Below, piece after piece: positions 33,078 through 44,325 of a stretch of 64,000 nt of DNA (positions are counted from its first letter, which is position 1; each line of letters starts with the position of its first letter). The notes below the pieces were generated by a model, which worked only from the letters and a program-made list of their open reading frames with translations, did not search any database and was not told where the DNA came from. The stretch comes from Nicotiana tabacum (lineage: Eukaryota; Streptophyta; Magnoliopsida; Solanales; Solanaceae). The stretch lies in NCBI RefSeq assembly GCF_000715075.1, contig NC_134089.1:66260697-66324696 (forward strand), given 5' to 3'. Position numbers and translations under genes: made by a program.

Positions 33078-34740
33078 GTTATTATTACTTTTCTTGATGA
33101 ACCGGTGACTGTGACATGTAATGAGACAATGCAGTATAAGGATAGTTACTCGGAGGAGGAAGACGAAATACCTGAGGAAGTTGTCAGAGAAGTTGAGAAC
33201 TTTGAGAATAAGCCTAAGTACAACCTAGACGAAACCGAAGCAATAAATCTGGGAGACATCGAAACCGTCAAGGAGACTTTCATAAGCATTCCCCTATCAC
33301 CGACAAAGAAGGAAGAATACGTTCATTTCTTGAAGGAGTATAAAGATATCTTTGCATGGCCATATGATGATATGACCAGTTTGAGCACATCCATAGTGGC
33401 TCACAAGTTGCCTACCATTCCAATATGCCGCCTGTGAAGCAGAAACTCAGAAAATTCAAACCAGATATGAGCCTAGAAATCAAGGAGGAAGTTACTAAGA
33501 AGATCAAAGCCAAGGTCCTCAAGGTAGTTGAGTACCCAACCTGGTTAGCCAACATTGTACCAGTTCCGAAGAAAGATGGGAAAGTCAGAGTATGTGTTGA
33601 CTATCGAGACTTAAATAGAGAAAGTCCGAAGGACAACTTCCCACTGCCAACTATACACATCTTGATCGACAATTACGCCAAGTATGAACTCCAATCCTTT
33701 GTGGATTGCTTCGTGGGTTATCACCAGATCTGGATGGATGAAGTAGGCGCAGAGAAAATAGCTTTTATTACACCGTGGGGGTGTATTTCTACAAGATGAT
33801 GCCATTTTGTCTAACGAATACTGGGGCCACTTACATGAGAGCCATGACAACCATCTTCCATGATATGATACACAAAGAAATAGAGGTGTATGTTGACGAC
33901 GTCATAATCAAATCCAAGAGGGTCACAGAACACATAGCAAATTTGAGAAAGTTCTTTAACAGGTTAAGGAGGTACAACATAAAACTGAACCCTGCAAAAT
34001 GTGCATTCGGGGTTCCCGCATGAAAGTTATTAGGATTCATTGTCAGCCGTCGGGGAATTGAGTTGGACCCATCCAATGTTAAGGCTATTCAAGAGTTACT
34101 ACCACCAAGGAGCAAAAAGACATGATGAGCTTCCTAGGATGTCTCAATTATATCAGTCGTTTCATAGTGCAGTCCACAGTCATATGTGAACCAATCTTCA
34201 AGATGGTGAGGAAAGATGCCGAAATAAGTTGGACCAAAGATTGTTAACGGGCTTTCGACAAAATCAAGAAGTATATGTCAACACCACCACTCTTGGTCCC
34301 ACCGAAAACGGGGCGGCCTTTGCTACTCTATCTTTCTGTATTGGATGGAGCCTTCGGATGTGTTTTGGGACAATATGATGAGACAGGGAGAAAGGACCAA
34401 GCCATATACTACTTGAGTAAGAAGTTCACACCTTACGAAGCATGATATTCTCTGTTAGAATGCACTTGCTGTGCTTTGACTTGGACGGCTCAGAAATTGA
34501 GGCATTACTTCTATGCCTATACCACGTATCTCATATCTAGGATGGACCCCCTAAAGTACATCTTTCAGAAGCCCATGCCGATAGGAAAATTAGCCAAATG
34601 GCAAATACTGTTAAATGAGTTCTATATCGTCTATGTAACTCAGAAGGCAGTCAAAGGATAAACATTGGTAGACCATCTTGCTTAAAATCCTATGGGAGGA
34701 GAATACAAACCTTTGAAAATGTATTTTCCTAATAAAGAAG
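33078..34740 (+). pseudogene. Ogre-2 reverse transcriptase and first RNase H, broken
   Basis: RT begins after an acidic lead (SYSEEEDEIPEEVVREVENF, about 33148-33205). Motifs: FLKEYKDIFAWPYDDMTSL (about 33328), VPVPKKDGKVRVCVDYRDLN (about 33560-33618), FVDCFVGYHQIWMDEV (about 33700-33745), and a catalytic YVDD at 33889-33900. Frames change near 33425 and 33780 (single-base slips), a TGA lies at 34021-34023, and another slip is near 34120. RNase H: LYLSVLDGAFGCVLGQYDETG (about 34327-34390), CCALTWTAQKLRHYFYAYTTYL (about 34465), ending VTQKAVKG then TAA at 34659-34661. The active-site box is intact. Confidence 0.86.
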
Positions 34741-35180
34741 TGTCATTCGTGGGAGAAGACATTACTGAAGCATATGACGGTTGGAGGATGTTCTTTGATG
34801 GATCTGCAAATTTTAAATGAGTGGGAATTGGATCGGTTTTGGTATCGGAAACAGGTCAACACTACTCTGTATCCCTGAAGCTTAGGTTTTCATGCACCAA
34901 CAACATGGCAGAATATGAGTTTTGCATCATGGGGCTCAATCTAGCCATCGATATGAATATACAAGAGTTAAATAATCGGTGATTCAGATCTGCTTGTGCA
35001 CCAGGTACAAGGAGAATATGCCACTAAGAATTCCAAGATATTGCCATATTTGCACCATGTACAGTAATTGAGAAAGAGGTTCACGAAGATAGAGTTTTGG
35101 CATGTTCCCAAAATTCAAAACGAGTTTGTCGATGCATTGGCCACTTTGTCATCTATGATACAACATCCAAACAAGAATTT
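34741..35180 (+). pseudogene. Ogre-2 second (archaeal-like) RNase H
   Basis: MFFDGSANF then TGA at about 34818 (Ogre-3 has FKGVGIGAV here), GSVLVSETGQHYSVSLKLRF, NNMAEYEFCIMGLNLAIDM (Ala replaced by Phe after the catalytic Glu), a frameshift at about 34970, then GDSDLLVHQVQGEY and RFTKIEFWHVPKIQNEFVDALATLSSM (about 35074-35155). All three catalytic acids can be recognised. It is followed directly by the integrase N-terminus. Confidence 0.8.
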
Positions 35181-36502
35181 CATTGATCCCATCACAGTGA
35201 GAATTCATAATCAACCAGCTTACTGCGCTCATGTTGAGAAGGAGACGGATGGAAGACCTTGGTTCCACGACATCAGAGAGTACTTAACAAAGGGAGAATA
35301 CCTAGAGCATGCGAACCATACTCAGAAATGCTCACTTCAGAGGTTGTCCAATCACTTATTCCACAGCAGAGGAAACTTGTACAGAAGAACTCCTGATTTG
35401 GGATTGCTAAGGTGTATCGACACAAAAGAGGCTTCTAAGCTAATTGAGGAGATACATGATGGGACCTGCGGCCCGTATATGAATGGTTTTGTCTTGTCCA
35501 AGAAGATACTTAGGGCTGGTTATTTTTGGATGACCATGGAGATAGATTGCCTCTAGTATGTATGAAAATGCTACCAATGTCAAGTACAAGTCGATATGAT
35601 AAAAGTGCCGCCAAATGAGCTCAACGCAACAAGCTCACCTTGGCCATTTTCCGCCTGGGAAATGGACACGTCATCAGTCCGATTGAGCCCACTGCTTCAA
35701 ACGGGCACATGTTTATTCTAGTGGGCATTGACTACTTCACAAAATGGGTAGAGGCTGCATCCTATAAGGCAGTAAAGTCGTGGCAGATTTTGTCCGCGAC
35801 CGGATTGTTTGCTGGTTTGGAGTTCCAGAATCAATCATCACTGACAATGCCTCCAATCTCAATAGTGATCTGATGAAGACCATGTGTGAGACTTTAAAAA
35901 TCAAGCACAAGAACTCCACAACATACATACCTCAGATGAATGGAGCCGTAGAAGCCCACAACAAGAACATCAAGAAGATACTAAGGAAGATGGTAGAAAA
36001 CCACAAACAATGGAAAGAGAAGTTACCCTTTGCTCTGTTGGGATACCGTACTATAGTCTGCACATCATCTGGGGTAACTCCTTACTTACTGGTTTATTGT
36101 ACTGAGGCTGTCATTCCCGTCGAAGTAGAAATTCCTTCCTTAAGAATCATACAAGAAGCCGAACTCAGCGATGCAAAATGGATAAGGAGTCGCTATGAGC
36201 AACTAGCCCTCATAGATAGAAAATGAATGAATGCAGTATGTCATGGTTAGCTTTATCAGAACAGAATGTCCAGAGCTTTCAACAAAAGGGTCAAACCAAG
36301 ACAGTTTGCACCAGGGCAGCTGGTGCTGAAGAAAATCTTCCCGCATCAAGATGAAACCAAAGGGAAATTCTTTCCCAACTGGCAAGGTCCCTATATGGTT
36401 CACATGGTGCTAACAGGAGGAGCACTCATACTTGCAGAAATGGACGGAGAAGTCTGGCCAAAACCAATCAATTCAGATGCATTCAAGAGATATAATGTTT
36501 AG
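35181..36502 (+). pseudogene. Ogre-2 integrase, frameshifted but with the DDE triad
   Basis: The zinc-binding region is mostly open from 35068 to 35556 (IEEIHDGTCGPYMNGFVLSKKILRAGYFW, with the second His of HMNG replaced by Tyr), then a TAG at 35554-35556 and the CYQCQ motif near 35570. Core: first Asp in LVGIDYFTKWVEAA (about 35719), a frame slip near 35778, second Asp in SIITDNASNLN (about 35838), Glu in MNGAVEAHNKNIKKI (about 35939-35980). TGA at 36224-36226. The last domain is 36266-36502 (FNKRVKPRQFAPGQLVLKKIFPHQDE to RYNV). Of the three Ogre copies this one keeps the best set of catalytic residues. Confidence 0.86.
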
Positions 36503-37229
36503 ATTGTTTAAATTTCTTCATCATGGTGTTGTTGAACTACGCTTGACCTGATTCCTGTTTAAGAGGGGGTACATAGGCAGCTTGTGGGTTCAGTCATATC
36601 ATAATAAAAAATTTATTTCCCCCAGAACCAGAAACTGGGGAAGAATTTTGAGGAGGACCCTCAAAATTCCAAAGCAAGTCCAACCAACATCGTTGCATGT
36701 CAGTAAGCCAGAAATTGGTTAAGAAACTGGGGAAGAATTTTGAGAAGGATTCTCGAAATTCCTAAAAAGGTTCAACAAGTTTCGTCACTCGCAAATGGCT
36801 GAAGGATCATCAACCAAACTGGGGCAGAATTTTGAGGAGGACCCTCAAAATTCTAACACAAGAAAGCTGCAATGTCTCAAAAATGTGTTACAGTCACTAG
36901 TTCATCCAAAATTACTTGATACTTCACTATGTTTTCTAAAATAACTCTGTTTTACCAATAATTGCATATTTTCGAAAACTCTACTTCTGTGACAGAGAGG
37001 TGTTACCCAGGGAAACTCAAACAAGGCTTCTAGAACGGAGGATCAAAGCCAGCAGACAAAGGCACGAACCAACCTCCCCTTACAAAACTTACAATCTTTC
37101 TTTGAGCACAGACACATCTGACGTAACAGTAGCATCCACAAATATATACACTCAATAAAATCATTATCAATCGGGCCACCAGACACTGAATATATCTCCA
37201 ACTAAGAAATATGCCCCTCTTATTTTCTA
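36503..37229 (+). repeat. Ogre-2 3' non-coding region, part 1: GAATTTTGAGG hairpins
   Basis: Three hairpins at 36643-36669, 36735-36760 and 36827-36853. The first and third have GAATTTTGAGG / CCTCAAAATTC arms. The middle one has TTGAGA/TCTCGA arms around AGGAT. A purine-rich AAGAGGGGGTACATAGGCAGC-like block (about 36559-36579) resembles the PPT boundary. No gene is seen. Confidence 0.8.
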
Positions 37230-38066
37230 TCTGTTCTTTGCATAGGACTAAGCCCTATCCCGCATCCTCCGTGAGACTAAGCTCTGTCTCTAATCTTGCA
37301 TGAGGCTAAGCCCTGCCTCCATATATGCATAAGGCTAAGCTCTGCCTTTCATCCGCATGGGACTAAGCCCTATCCCACATCCTGCATGAGACTAAGCTTT
37401 GTCTCCAATCTTGCATGAGGCTAAGCCCGCCTCTCTATCTGCATAAGGCTAAGCTCTGCCTTTCATCTGTATGTGTCTAAGCCATGTCTCGAATTCTGCA
37501 TGAGACTAAGATTTGTCTCCAATCTTGAATTAGGCTAAGCCCTGCCTCCATATTTGCATAAGGCTAAGCATTGCCTTATCTTTGCATGAGATTATGCCCT
37601 GTCTCCATCTTGCATGAGGCTAAGCCCTGCCTCCATATTTGCATAAGGCTAGGTTTTGCCTTTCATCTACATGGGACTAAGCCATGTCCCGCATCCTGCA
37701 TGAGACTAAGCTTTGTCTCTAATCTTGCATGAGGCTAAGCCATGCCTCCATATTTTATAAGAATAAGCACGGCGTTTTCTTTGCATGAGACTAAGCCCTG
37801 TCTCTATCTCGCATGAGGCTAAGCCCTGCCTCCACATTTGCATAAGGCTAAGCTCTGCCTTCCATCTGCATGGGATTAAGCGCTGTCTCGCATCTTGCAT
37901 GAGACTAAGCTCTGTCTCCAATCTTGCATAAGGCTATGCACTGCCTTCTCATGGGACTAAGCATTGTCCCTCCTTGCATAAATGTTGCTCTATTCCGGCA
38001 CTATCTATCTACTCCCCTTTCGGGCTAAGCTCTGTCCTCAACCTTACAAGACTAAGCCTTGTCTTG
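37230..38066 (+). repeat. Ogre-2 array of about 28 covarying short hairpins
   Basis: Same design as in Ogre-1, with a different mix of stems: GAGAC/GTCTC, GAGGC/GCCTC, AAGGC/GCCTT and GGGAC/GTCCC (for example about 37674-37690 and 37952-37970). A final CAAGAC/GTCTTG with loop TAAGCCTT is at about 38057-38076. The loop TAAG(C)nnT is kept while stems change on both arms together. Confidence 0.88.
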
Positions 38067-38827
38067 TTGATTTTAGCATCATATTATAGCATCTTATGGG
38101 CTGAAGCATCGCCAACTTGTCCCAATGTGTCATTGTTTAAAAGCATCATCCTCATAGCCAGAAGACACCATGCCATGGTTTGAGGATCTCTCAAATTTGC
38201 ATATCATTACTCAGTGGTGTCATGGTTCAGAGGCACCATCCCCATGGTCCGAGAACATCATTTCATGGCTTGTGAATCTCCTATCTCACAGTTCATGGCA
38301 TAGGACATCATCCGCACCATCCAAAGGCAATCTTTCATGGTCCAAAGGGAATTTGCTTCACGTTTAAATTTTCGCAGTAATCTACGTATTCGTATGCATT
38401 GTGTTTTAAGTTTTGTAGGTAATCCAGGAGGTAACCGTTCTCCAAATAGGAGCAGCCTTCGCTCCAGTTTCCACTCATGACATTTTCACTTTGCCATTCA
38501 TGACCGATTCCCATCAATCACTCACCTACTCTGCGATATCAGGATATCTGCCCTACAATACCTTCATTACACTCTAGACCCATAATCATAACTCCATCCG
38601 ACATTACCCTTCACAAAAGAACCTTTGCTGAAATTGGCTACCATTCCTATAACAACTCCATCGACTTCATTCACCGGTGGATCCAAAACTGTACATGGCT
38701 TGATTCATGTAAGACCAGGGATATGTAGGCAGCTCAAAGACCAGGGTTCGGCCTATGTTTTCCCAAACTCCCATTCGATCAAAATTGGCCATCATTTCTT
38801 CACCTAAAAACTCTTTCATCCTTCCCG
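38067..38827 (+). repeat. Ogre-2 3' non-coding region, part 3
   Basis: 38100-38360 holds about six loose CATGG(C/T)(C/T)(C/T)G repeats matching Ogre-1 17290-17575. 38361-38827 is conserved single-copy sequence with AGGGATATGTAGGCAGCTC at about 38727-38745. The short frames 38170-38367 and 38625-38807 are not conserved as proteins. Confidence 0.68.
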
Positions 38828-38843
38828 GGTAAAGAGGGGCAGC
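38828..38843 (+). other. Polypurine tract of Ogre-2
   Basis: GGTAAAGAGGGGCAGC directly before the 3' LTR, whose first base is mutated (CGTTGATACC instead of TGTTGATACC). Confidence 0.85.
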
Positions 38844-41800
38844 CGTTGATACCCAATTTTTTCCTATAATACTTTTTAAGTATACCCTCAAAGTTATGCA
38901 TTAATTTCTACATTTTCAAATTAATTTATTCCAGTATTTTATTTATATAAATAATTACAAAATTGCATCACAAATGGCTTTGTAACATTTCATGATTTAA
39001 TTTTGCTATTTATAGTCATATTAAGTTCAAATTATTTCACAAATGGCCAGTTTTACACTTTTGGTTGCAATTGCAATAGCTTTGCAATTACAGCCATGTA
39101 TACATTATCACATTATTTTAACAAAAATAACTCAGTGTATTTTCTAAATATGTAGTAATTATTTTAAAATATTTCTATGCATAAAAATTATTTTTATAAT
39201 CTGTTAATTATTTTATAAAATATTTTTTATAAATTATTTGGGTATTTAACAAATAGCCCTATTTGATTCCTAATATTTTCCGGACCTAACCCCTCAAACT
39301 AGCACAATCCCCTTTTAATTTGGCCCAATCCCCTAAGGCCTAAACATAAACCTTCCCAACCCAATACCCCCGTCCAATCCTGACTGTTGATCATTTTGAT
39401 CAACGGTCCACAACCCTCTTTCCTAAATTAAACCTAACACCCCTCCAACCCTCACATTTCTCACCTCTCACCCGTCGTCATCATCTCCCTCTTCTCTCAA
39501 ACTTTCTCGACCTAACCCTAATTCTAAGCGTCGTCACCAGCATAAACCTCCACCTTATGAGGCTTCCATGGCTTCATCGACCAGCCCTAGCCTTCTACAC
39601 GCCATGGCTCTTTGATTTCATGGATCCTTGAGAAGATCTCAAATGACCTAGCTGGTTCTGGTTTGAAACTTCGCTTATTAGCATGTCTCAGGCCATTTTC
39701 TCGAAAATGAGTGAGAACTTCTCTTTATTTTGTTACGAATCTATGGGTTCTTGACCTATTCTCTCATCTCTATTATTTTTCTGAAAACCCTAGTTCATTG
39801 TCGTCGACTCTTTTCAGATCTTCATAGATCTGAGATGATTTGGGTATTATCAAATGTTTTCCTTAAAAAACCCCTTGCTTTAATTGATTATCTCGTTTTT
39901 AATCACTCATCCTAAACTAGGGTTCATCCCAAACTATTTTCAGAGATTTTTCTAAGTTATTAATGTCTGATAAATTATTTCTTCTTCACCTCGACTGATT
40001 TTTGCATAAGTGTTCAAACCCTAGTTGATTCTATCTGATATACTAATTTCTTCAATCTTTGCTTCGATTTTGGGTATTTCTGTGATACCAGTTGTACTAG
40101 TTTACTCTATATTTTGGACTTAAGCATTCTTTTACTTGTTAAATCAAGTACTTTTTTGATTCTGCCCTAATTAATCTCTATTAAGGTTCAAATCCGCTTT
40201 TCCGGCTAAGTTCTATATTTTTGTGAGGTCTTACTTAGTTTAATTTATGAAAATTGGGTGATTTTTTTGGTAAAACCAGTATTCTTTAATGTTTCTTACT
40301 GATTATTATTTTTGACCTGTTAAATTTGTGTGCACAGATCTTGTTTGTTTCCTTATTTGAAATTTTAATTGGTCACACTTGCCTTAACTACTCGTCCGCA
40401 TGATTTTGTGATTTTAATGATCCTTTATTTGGTATGATTGGGATTTTTGCCTTAATTAAACTCTCTTGTTGTTACCGTTACCCAATTACCCCTAATTAGG
40501 GGGTCTATTCCAGACTCCCTTATGTTAATTAATTCTGCAACCCTATGATTGCCCTTAATTGACTGATATCTGATGTTTGACCTTATTTGTTTTACTCCCT
40601 AAGTACTGTATATACACTCTAATTCTGCTCCTTTAACACACGAACTAAGTTCAGAACATACACACACTCTCAAACTCTCTCTTCTTTCTCTGCCATTTGA
40701 GCAAACTATTGGTCTAGCCGGCTGAAAGCCAAGGCTAGACAGTGGCATTATACTTGCTTTACATTCTACACTTTGCTTCTTAACTGGTATGTCTCTAGTT
40801 CAATTATGAATCTCAAACTCTATGTGTTCCATTCTTGCACTAGTTTAATTGGCTATGTATTCGATTTATCTTCTTGTTCACCGCTTATTCATCATGTCTA
40901 AATTTTGTCCTTTCTTGTTCAAGTATGTAATCAATATGCCTGTGTCTCACTCGATTGTTTGATACATGACCAGCATGTTTGTTAGTTTCAGTTTATTCCC
41001 TTTCAGTTAGCATACTCATGTTAGTAACTTGATCTTCTAATGTGCTTGATTGGTCCTAAGTGGTATGACCAATCCTGTCTTATGCACCCCTATCTTCAAC
41101 ATGCCTTTTACTCTACTCTTTAACTGCCTATTGCCATGACTGACTTGTTCAGGGGACTCCTAGTTGTTCTGTGCATTTGTCATCTCAAATATTTCACTAT
41201 TTATGTGGTTTCAAGTCTATATGTTCCCAATCCCCTTCCCCCCTGTTTGTAAATCTGCTTGTTAAGTGTCTGTGAATCTGGGTATTCAATGATTAATTAG
41301 TTGTTTGCTAAATTTGCTCTCCTCAGAACTGATTTCAAAATTGTTCTTCTATTCGTAGTATTCTTCTCAAGACTGGACTCCTAGCATCTTTTTAAAACTG
41401 TTTTCCATTTCTGAAAACTTTTTCACTCCTAAAGTTATCTCTACATTGTTTTACTAAGTCTTTCAAAACTACGTCAAGCACTCTCACTTTACTCTTAGAC
41501 TATTAGGTTCTTCCCCTCTGGTATGTATACTGCTTAGGGATCCTTGAGATTCCCCTGAACTCTGGCACACTAGGGCTGGCCCTTCCACACTGCACATAAC
41601 GAGTCCTCTCTTTTAAGGGTCTTGGTGTGAGCATTGTCCGGGATCCTTGAGGTCCTTAGGGAACTTTGACACACTAGGGCACCTTGTTGGCTATGAGACC
41701 TTTGGCTTCTAAGACTGTATTGAAGGCTGGGCAATCTCAAGATTACTTTGGGCCTGATTTAGGCTCCCTATTGTATAGTTTCATTTATTGATGTAATTTA

Positions 41801-43346
41801 TTCAATCTTGGTCTGTAATAATATTCTTTTTAAACAGATATTGGGGTAATTAGTAAAAAGGGTGGGTTCCTATACTATTTTTGTGGGAAAACTGGGTAGA
41901 AATCATGCTTTAGGTTTATATTATATTTATATTATGCAATAGATATCATGCCTCGAGTTTGATATGCCTATTTGTATTAAAAACCATGCCATAAATATAT
42001 GCATTAGATATCCTGCCTTAGGATAATCATGTTTACTGCTTTTTCATATTAGGAAATATTGTAATAGTTCATCATTTTATTTTTGATTCTGCCTAAGTCA
42101 TAGTCACCTAGAAATCATATCATTAAGTTATTACTGTAATCATGCTTAATAAAACGACCATCTCTCTCTGTGCATTAAAAAATCCTTCCTTAGGACTCTG
42201 TTTGCATTTGCTCTAAATCATATCTCTGTCTCATAAATGAACTATTATCTATAAATAGGTTTAAAGATATCCCCAACACAGAGATATCATGTTCTAGTAT
42301 AAATATGCATGAAATTAGCTTTTTGTAACATTAATCACCTAGATCAGCATGCCTATAGGAATGAATAACTTCAAGATGTTGTAATTAGTTCCTAGAATTA
42401 TGATTGCGTACAGACCCACGCCTAGGCAAGCCTTAGGTAATTAATGGTCTAAAAAGCTGTGAAATTATACTCTGCTTATTTGGGAAATTGTCCAAGTTTA
42501 ACGGGCTTTAAAATCAGTATGCAAACTGATTAGGATTCTATCACTTCACCTTAAAACAAATGCTGCATATTCTGTGTTTGTAATGCTCACCTAGATATCC
42601 TGTTCTAGGACCTTCTGAAATTCTTTAAAATCTGTTGTTTCAGACGTGCTATGTATTTGTTTATGTATGGAGGTAAACGTGATCCCCTTAATCGCTTCCC
42701 TATTTGACAGTCCTATATGTTATTTATTGTCGCTTAGATTTTACCTTTTAAACACCTTAGGAATGTCTAGAATTGCCTAAATTTAGAGGTCCTAAACACC
42801 TCCAGGACAACAACGAAGGGACGGGTAAAGCACGCTTAGAGTTCATTAATTAAACTCGCTTATATAACCGCTAAGGGGAGGGTAATGGATAGTAAAAGGA
42901 TATGATGACCTGCGCGCTAATGTCACGTGTAGCCCCTCATCGAGGAGTGATTACCGGGCATTGCATGGGTATGATCATATAGGCTAAAAAACTTAGGACT
43001 CCCCTTCCTCTATATGTGTGCTTAGACTACCTAAACTTCCTTTATTTGCAAATGTGTTCTTAGACTGCTTACTTGTTAAATGACTAATTCACATAACTGA
43101 GTTCGGCCAAGACCCACCATTGTGGACCACGAGGTGTGCCTCACACCTTTCCCTCAAGGTTATTTCGAGCCCTTACCCTAATCTTTGGTAATGCAAACTA
43201 GTTATCTGAGTTAACTGCTCTTGGTGCCCTAACACACCTTAATCCATTAGGTAGAGACTCTTCAAATACCCAATTCCCAAAAGGAAACGTGTTATTCCCA
43301 ATGAATGTCGAAACCCGGACTCCGCGAGAAAAAAGGGGGTGCGATA
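38844..43346 (+). repeat. 3' LTR of Ogre-2
   Basis: Pairs with 23471-27957 along its length. Its ends are decayed: CGTTGAT at the start and GGGGTGCGATA at the end (the counterpart of GGGGCACAACA). It keeps the 100-bp segment near 43200-43305 that the 5' LTR lost. It lacks 60-80 bp in the first 400 bp (about 38880-38905) compared with the 5' copy. U3 palindrome at 39383-39407 and TATA at 40607. Confidence 0.92.
40607..40615 (+). promoter_or_regulatory. TATA box in the Ogre-2 3' LTR
   Basis: TGTATATAC, the counterpart of CTATATATA at 25265, in identical flanking context (ACACTCTAATTCTGCTCC). It could drive read-out transcription to the right. Confidence 0.6.
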
Positions 43347-43576
43347 GTGTGCTTAAAGAATTCTGCCTATACATGATTAATAGAGATCCTGCCTATAGGA
43401 ACTAAAAATCACCTAGATACCATGCCTATAGGAAATAAAATAATCAATTCTATATATAGTTATCATGCCTATAGGAAATAATCATAAAAACAGTTTCAAC
43501 ACATAGATATCATGCCTTTAGGAAATACATATAAAATCAGTCTTGACACTTAGACATCATGCCTATAAGAAGTAAG

Positions 43577-43735
43577 AACAATAACAACAACGGCCCAATG
43601 TAATCCCGCAAGTGGGGTCTGGGGAGGGTAATATGTATGCAGACCTTATCCCTACCCCGAGGGATAGAGAGGTTGTTTCCAGGAGACCATCGGCTAAAGA
43701 AGGCAACAAGAGACGATATATTAGTACCATCAATA
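43577..43735 (-). repeat. Au-SINE-like 3' tail of the LINE
   Basis: The minus strand reads GGAAACAACCTCTCTATCCC, then CGGGGTAGGGATAAGGTCTG, then CTCCCCAGACCCCACTTGCG and GGGATTACATTGGGCC before the TTG tail. This is the well-known 3' part of the plant Au SINE, shared with RTE LINEs. Here it is continuous with LINE coding sequence, so it is the LINE tail rather than a separate SINE. Confidence 0.8.
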
Positions 43736-43899
43736 GAATCATAATAAAATAACAGCAATATAAGAAATACGAAATAAATGCAAAGTACAATAATAACTAG
43801 CAGATAAAGCCCTACATCAGTAGATAACCACTAGCATCCTAGAACTAAATCCTAACTGGCTAGTCTCACTCTGGTGCACCGTAGAAATATTCACAACTT

Positions 43900-44325
43900 T
43901 CCCCTAACCTACAACCTTAATGTCGACCTCCACAATTCCCTGTCAAGGGCCATGTCCTCAATAATCCTGAGTCGCACCATGTACTTCCTTATCACCTCTC
44001 CCTAATACTTATTAGGTCGCCCTTTACCTCTCCTCGTGCCCACTACAGCCAGTCACTCACATCTCCTCATCGGTGCATTAGGGCTCCTCCTTTGAATGTG
44101 TCCGAACCATCTGAGTCCTACTTCCTGCATCTTGTCCTCCATAGGGGCCACGCCTACCTTCTCTCGAATATCTTCATTCCTAATCCTATCCATCCTAGTA
44201 TGCCTACACATCTACCTCAACATCCTCATCTCCGCTACTTTCATCTTCTGGATGTGTGAGTTCTTAACCGGCCAACACTCTATCCCGTACAACATGGCAG
44301 GCCTAACCACTCCTCTATAAAACTT
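43900..44325 (-). pseudogene. LINE reverse-transcriptase C-terminal remnant
   Basis: Reading the minus strand from about 44320 leftwards gives RGVVRPAMLYGIECWPVKN, then [53 protein letters not shown] and EDMALDRELWR. This is the conserved C-terminal region of plant RTE-type LINE proteins (GHxxR...W.GH..RR pattern). At least two stops are seen: after MLR where Trp is usual, and after RRCE. Only the last about 140 codons are present; the polymerase core and endonuclease are missing. No function is expected. Confidence 0.85.

Larger units (their letters stand above)
23471..43346 (+). mobile_element. Ogre-2, Ogre/Tat retrotransposon with both LTRs, nested in the Ogre-1 LTR
   Basis: Two direct LTRs of 4487 bp and 4503 bp flank a 10.9-kb internal region: PBS, structured leader, ORF1 (DUF7745-like), gag lacking its N-terminal half, protease, spacer, intron, RT, RNase H, second RNase H, integrase, hairpin arrays and PPT. 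The 5' LTR start is present three times because of the tandem repeat at 20940-23837. No 5-bp target duplication is evident: GCAGC (or GCATC) on the left, GTGTG on the right. The left junction may therefore have been rebuilt by recombination. Stops and frameshifts occur in every gene, and the protease Asp is changed to Asn. The integrase DDE residues and the YVDD box remain. Confidence 0.88.

Noticed and set aside
43577..43735. A separate Au SINE insertion
   Set aside because: The SINE-like text is continuous with LINE coding sequence, and one 18-bp target duplication encloses both, so it is the LINE tail.
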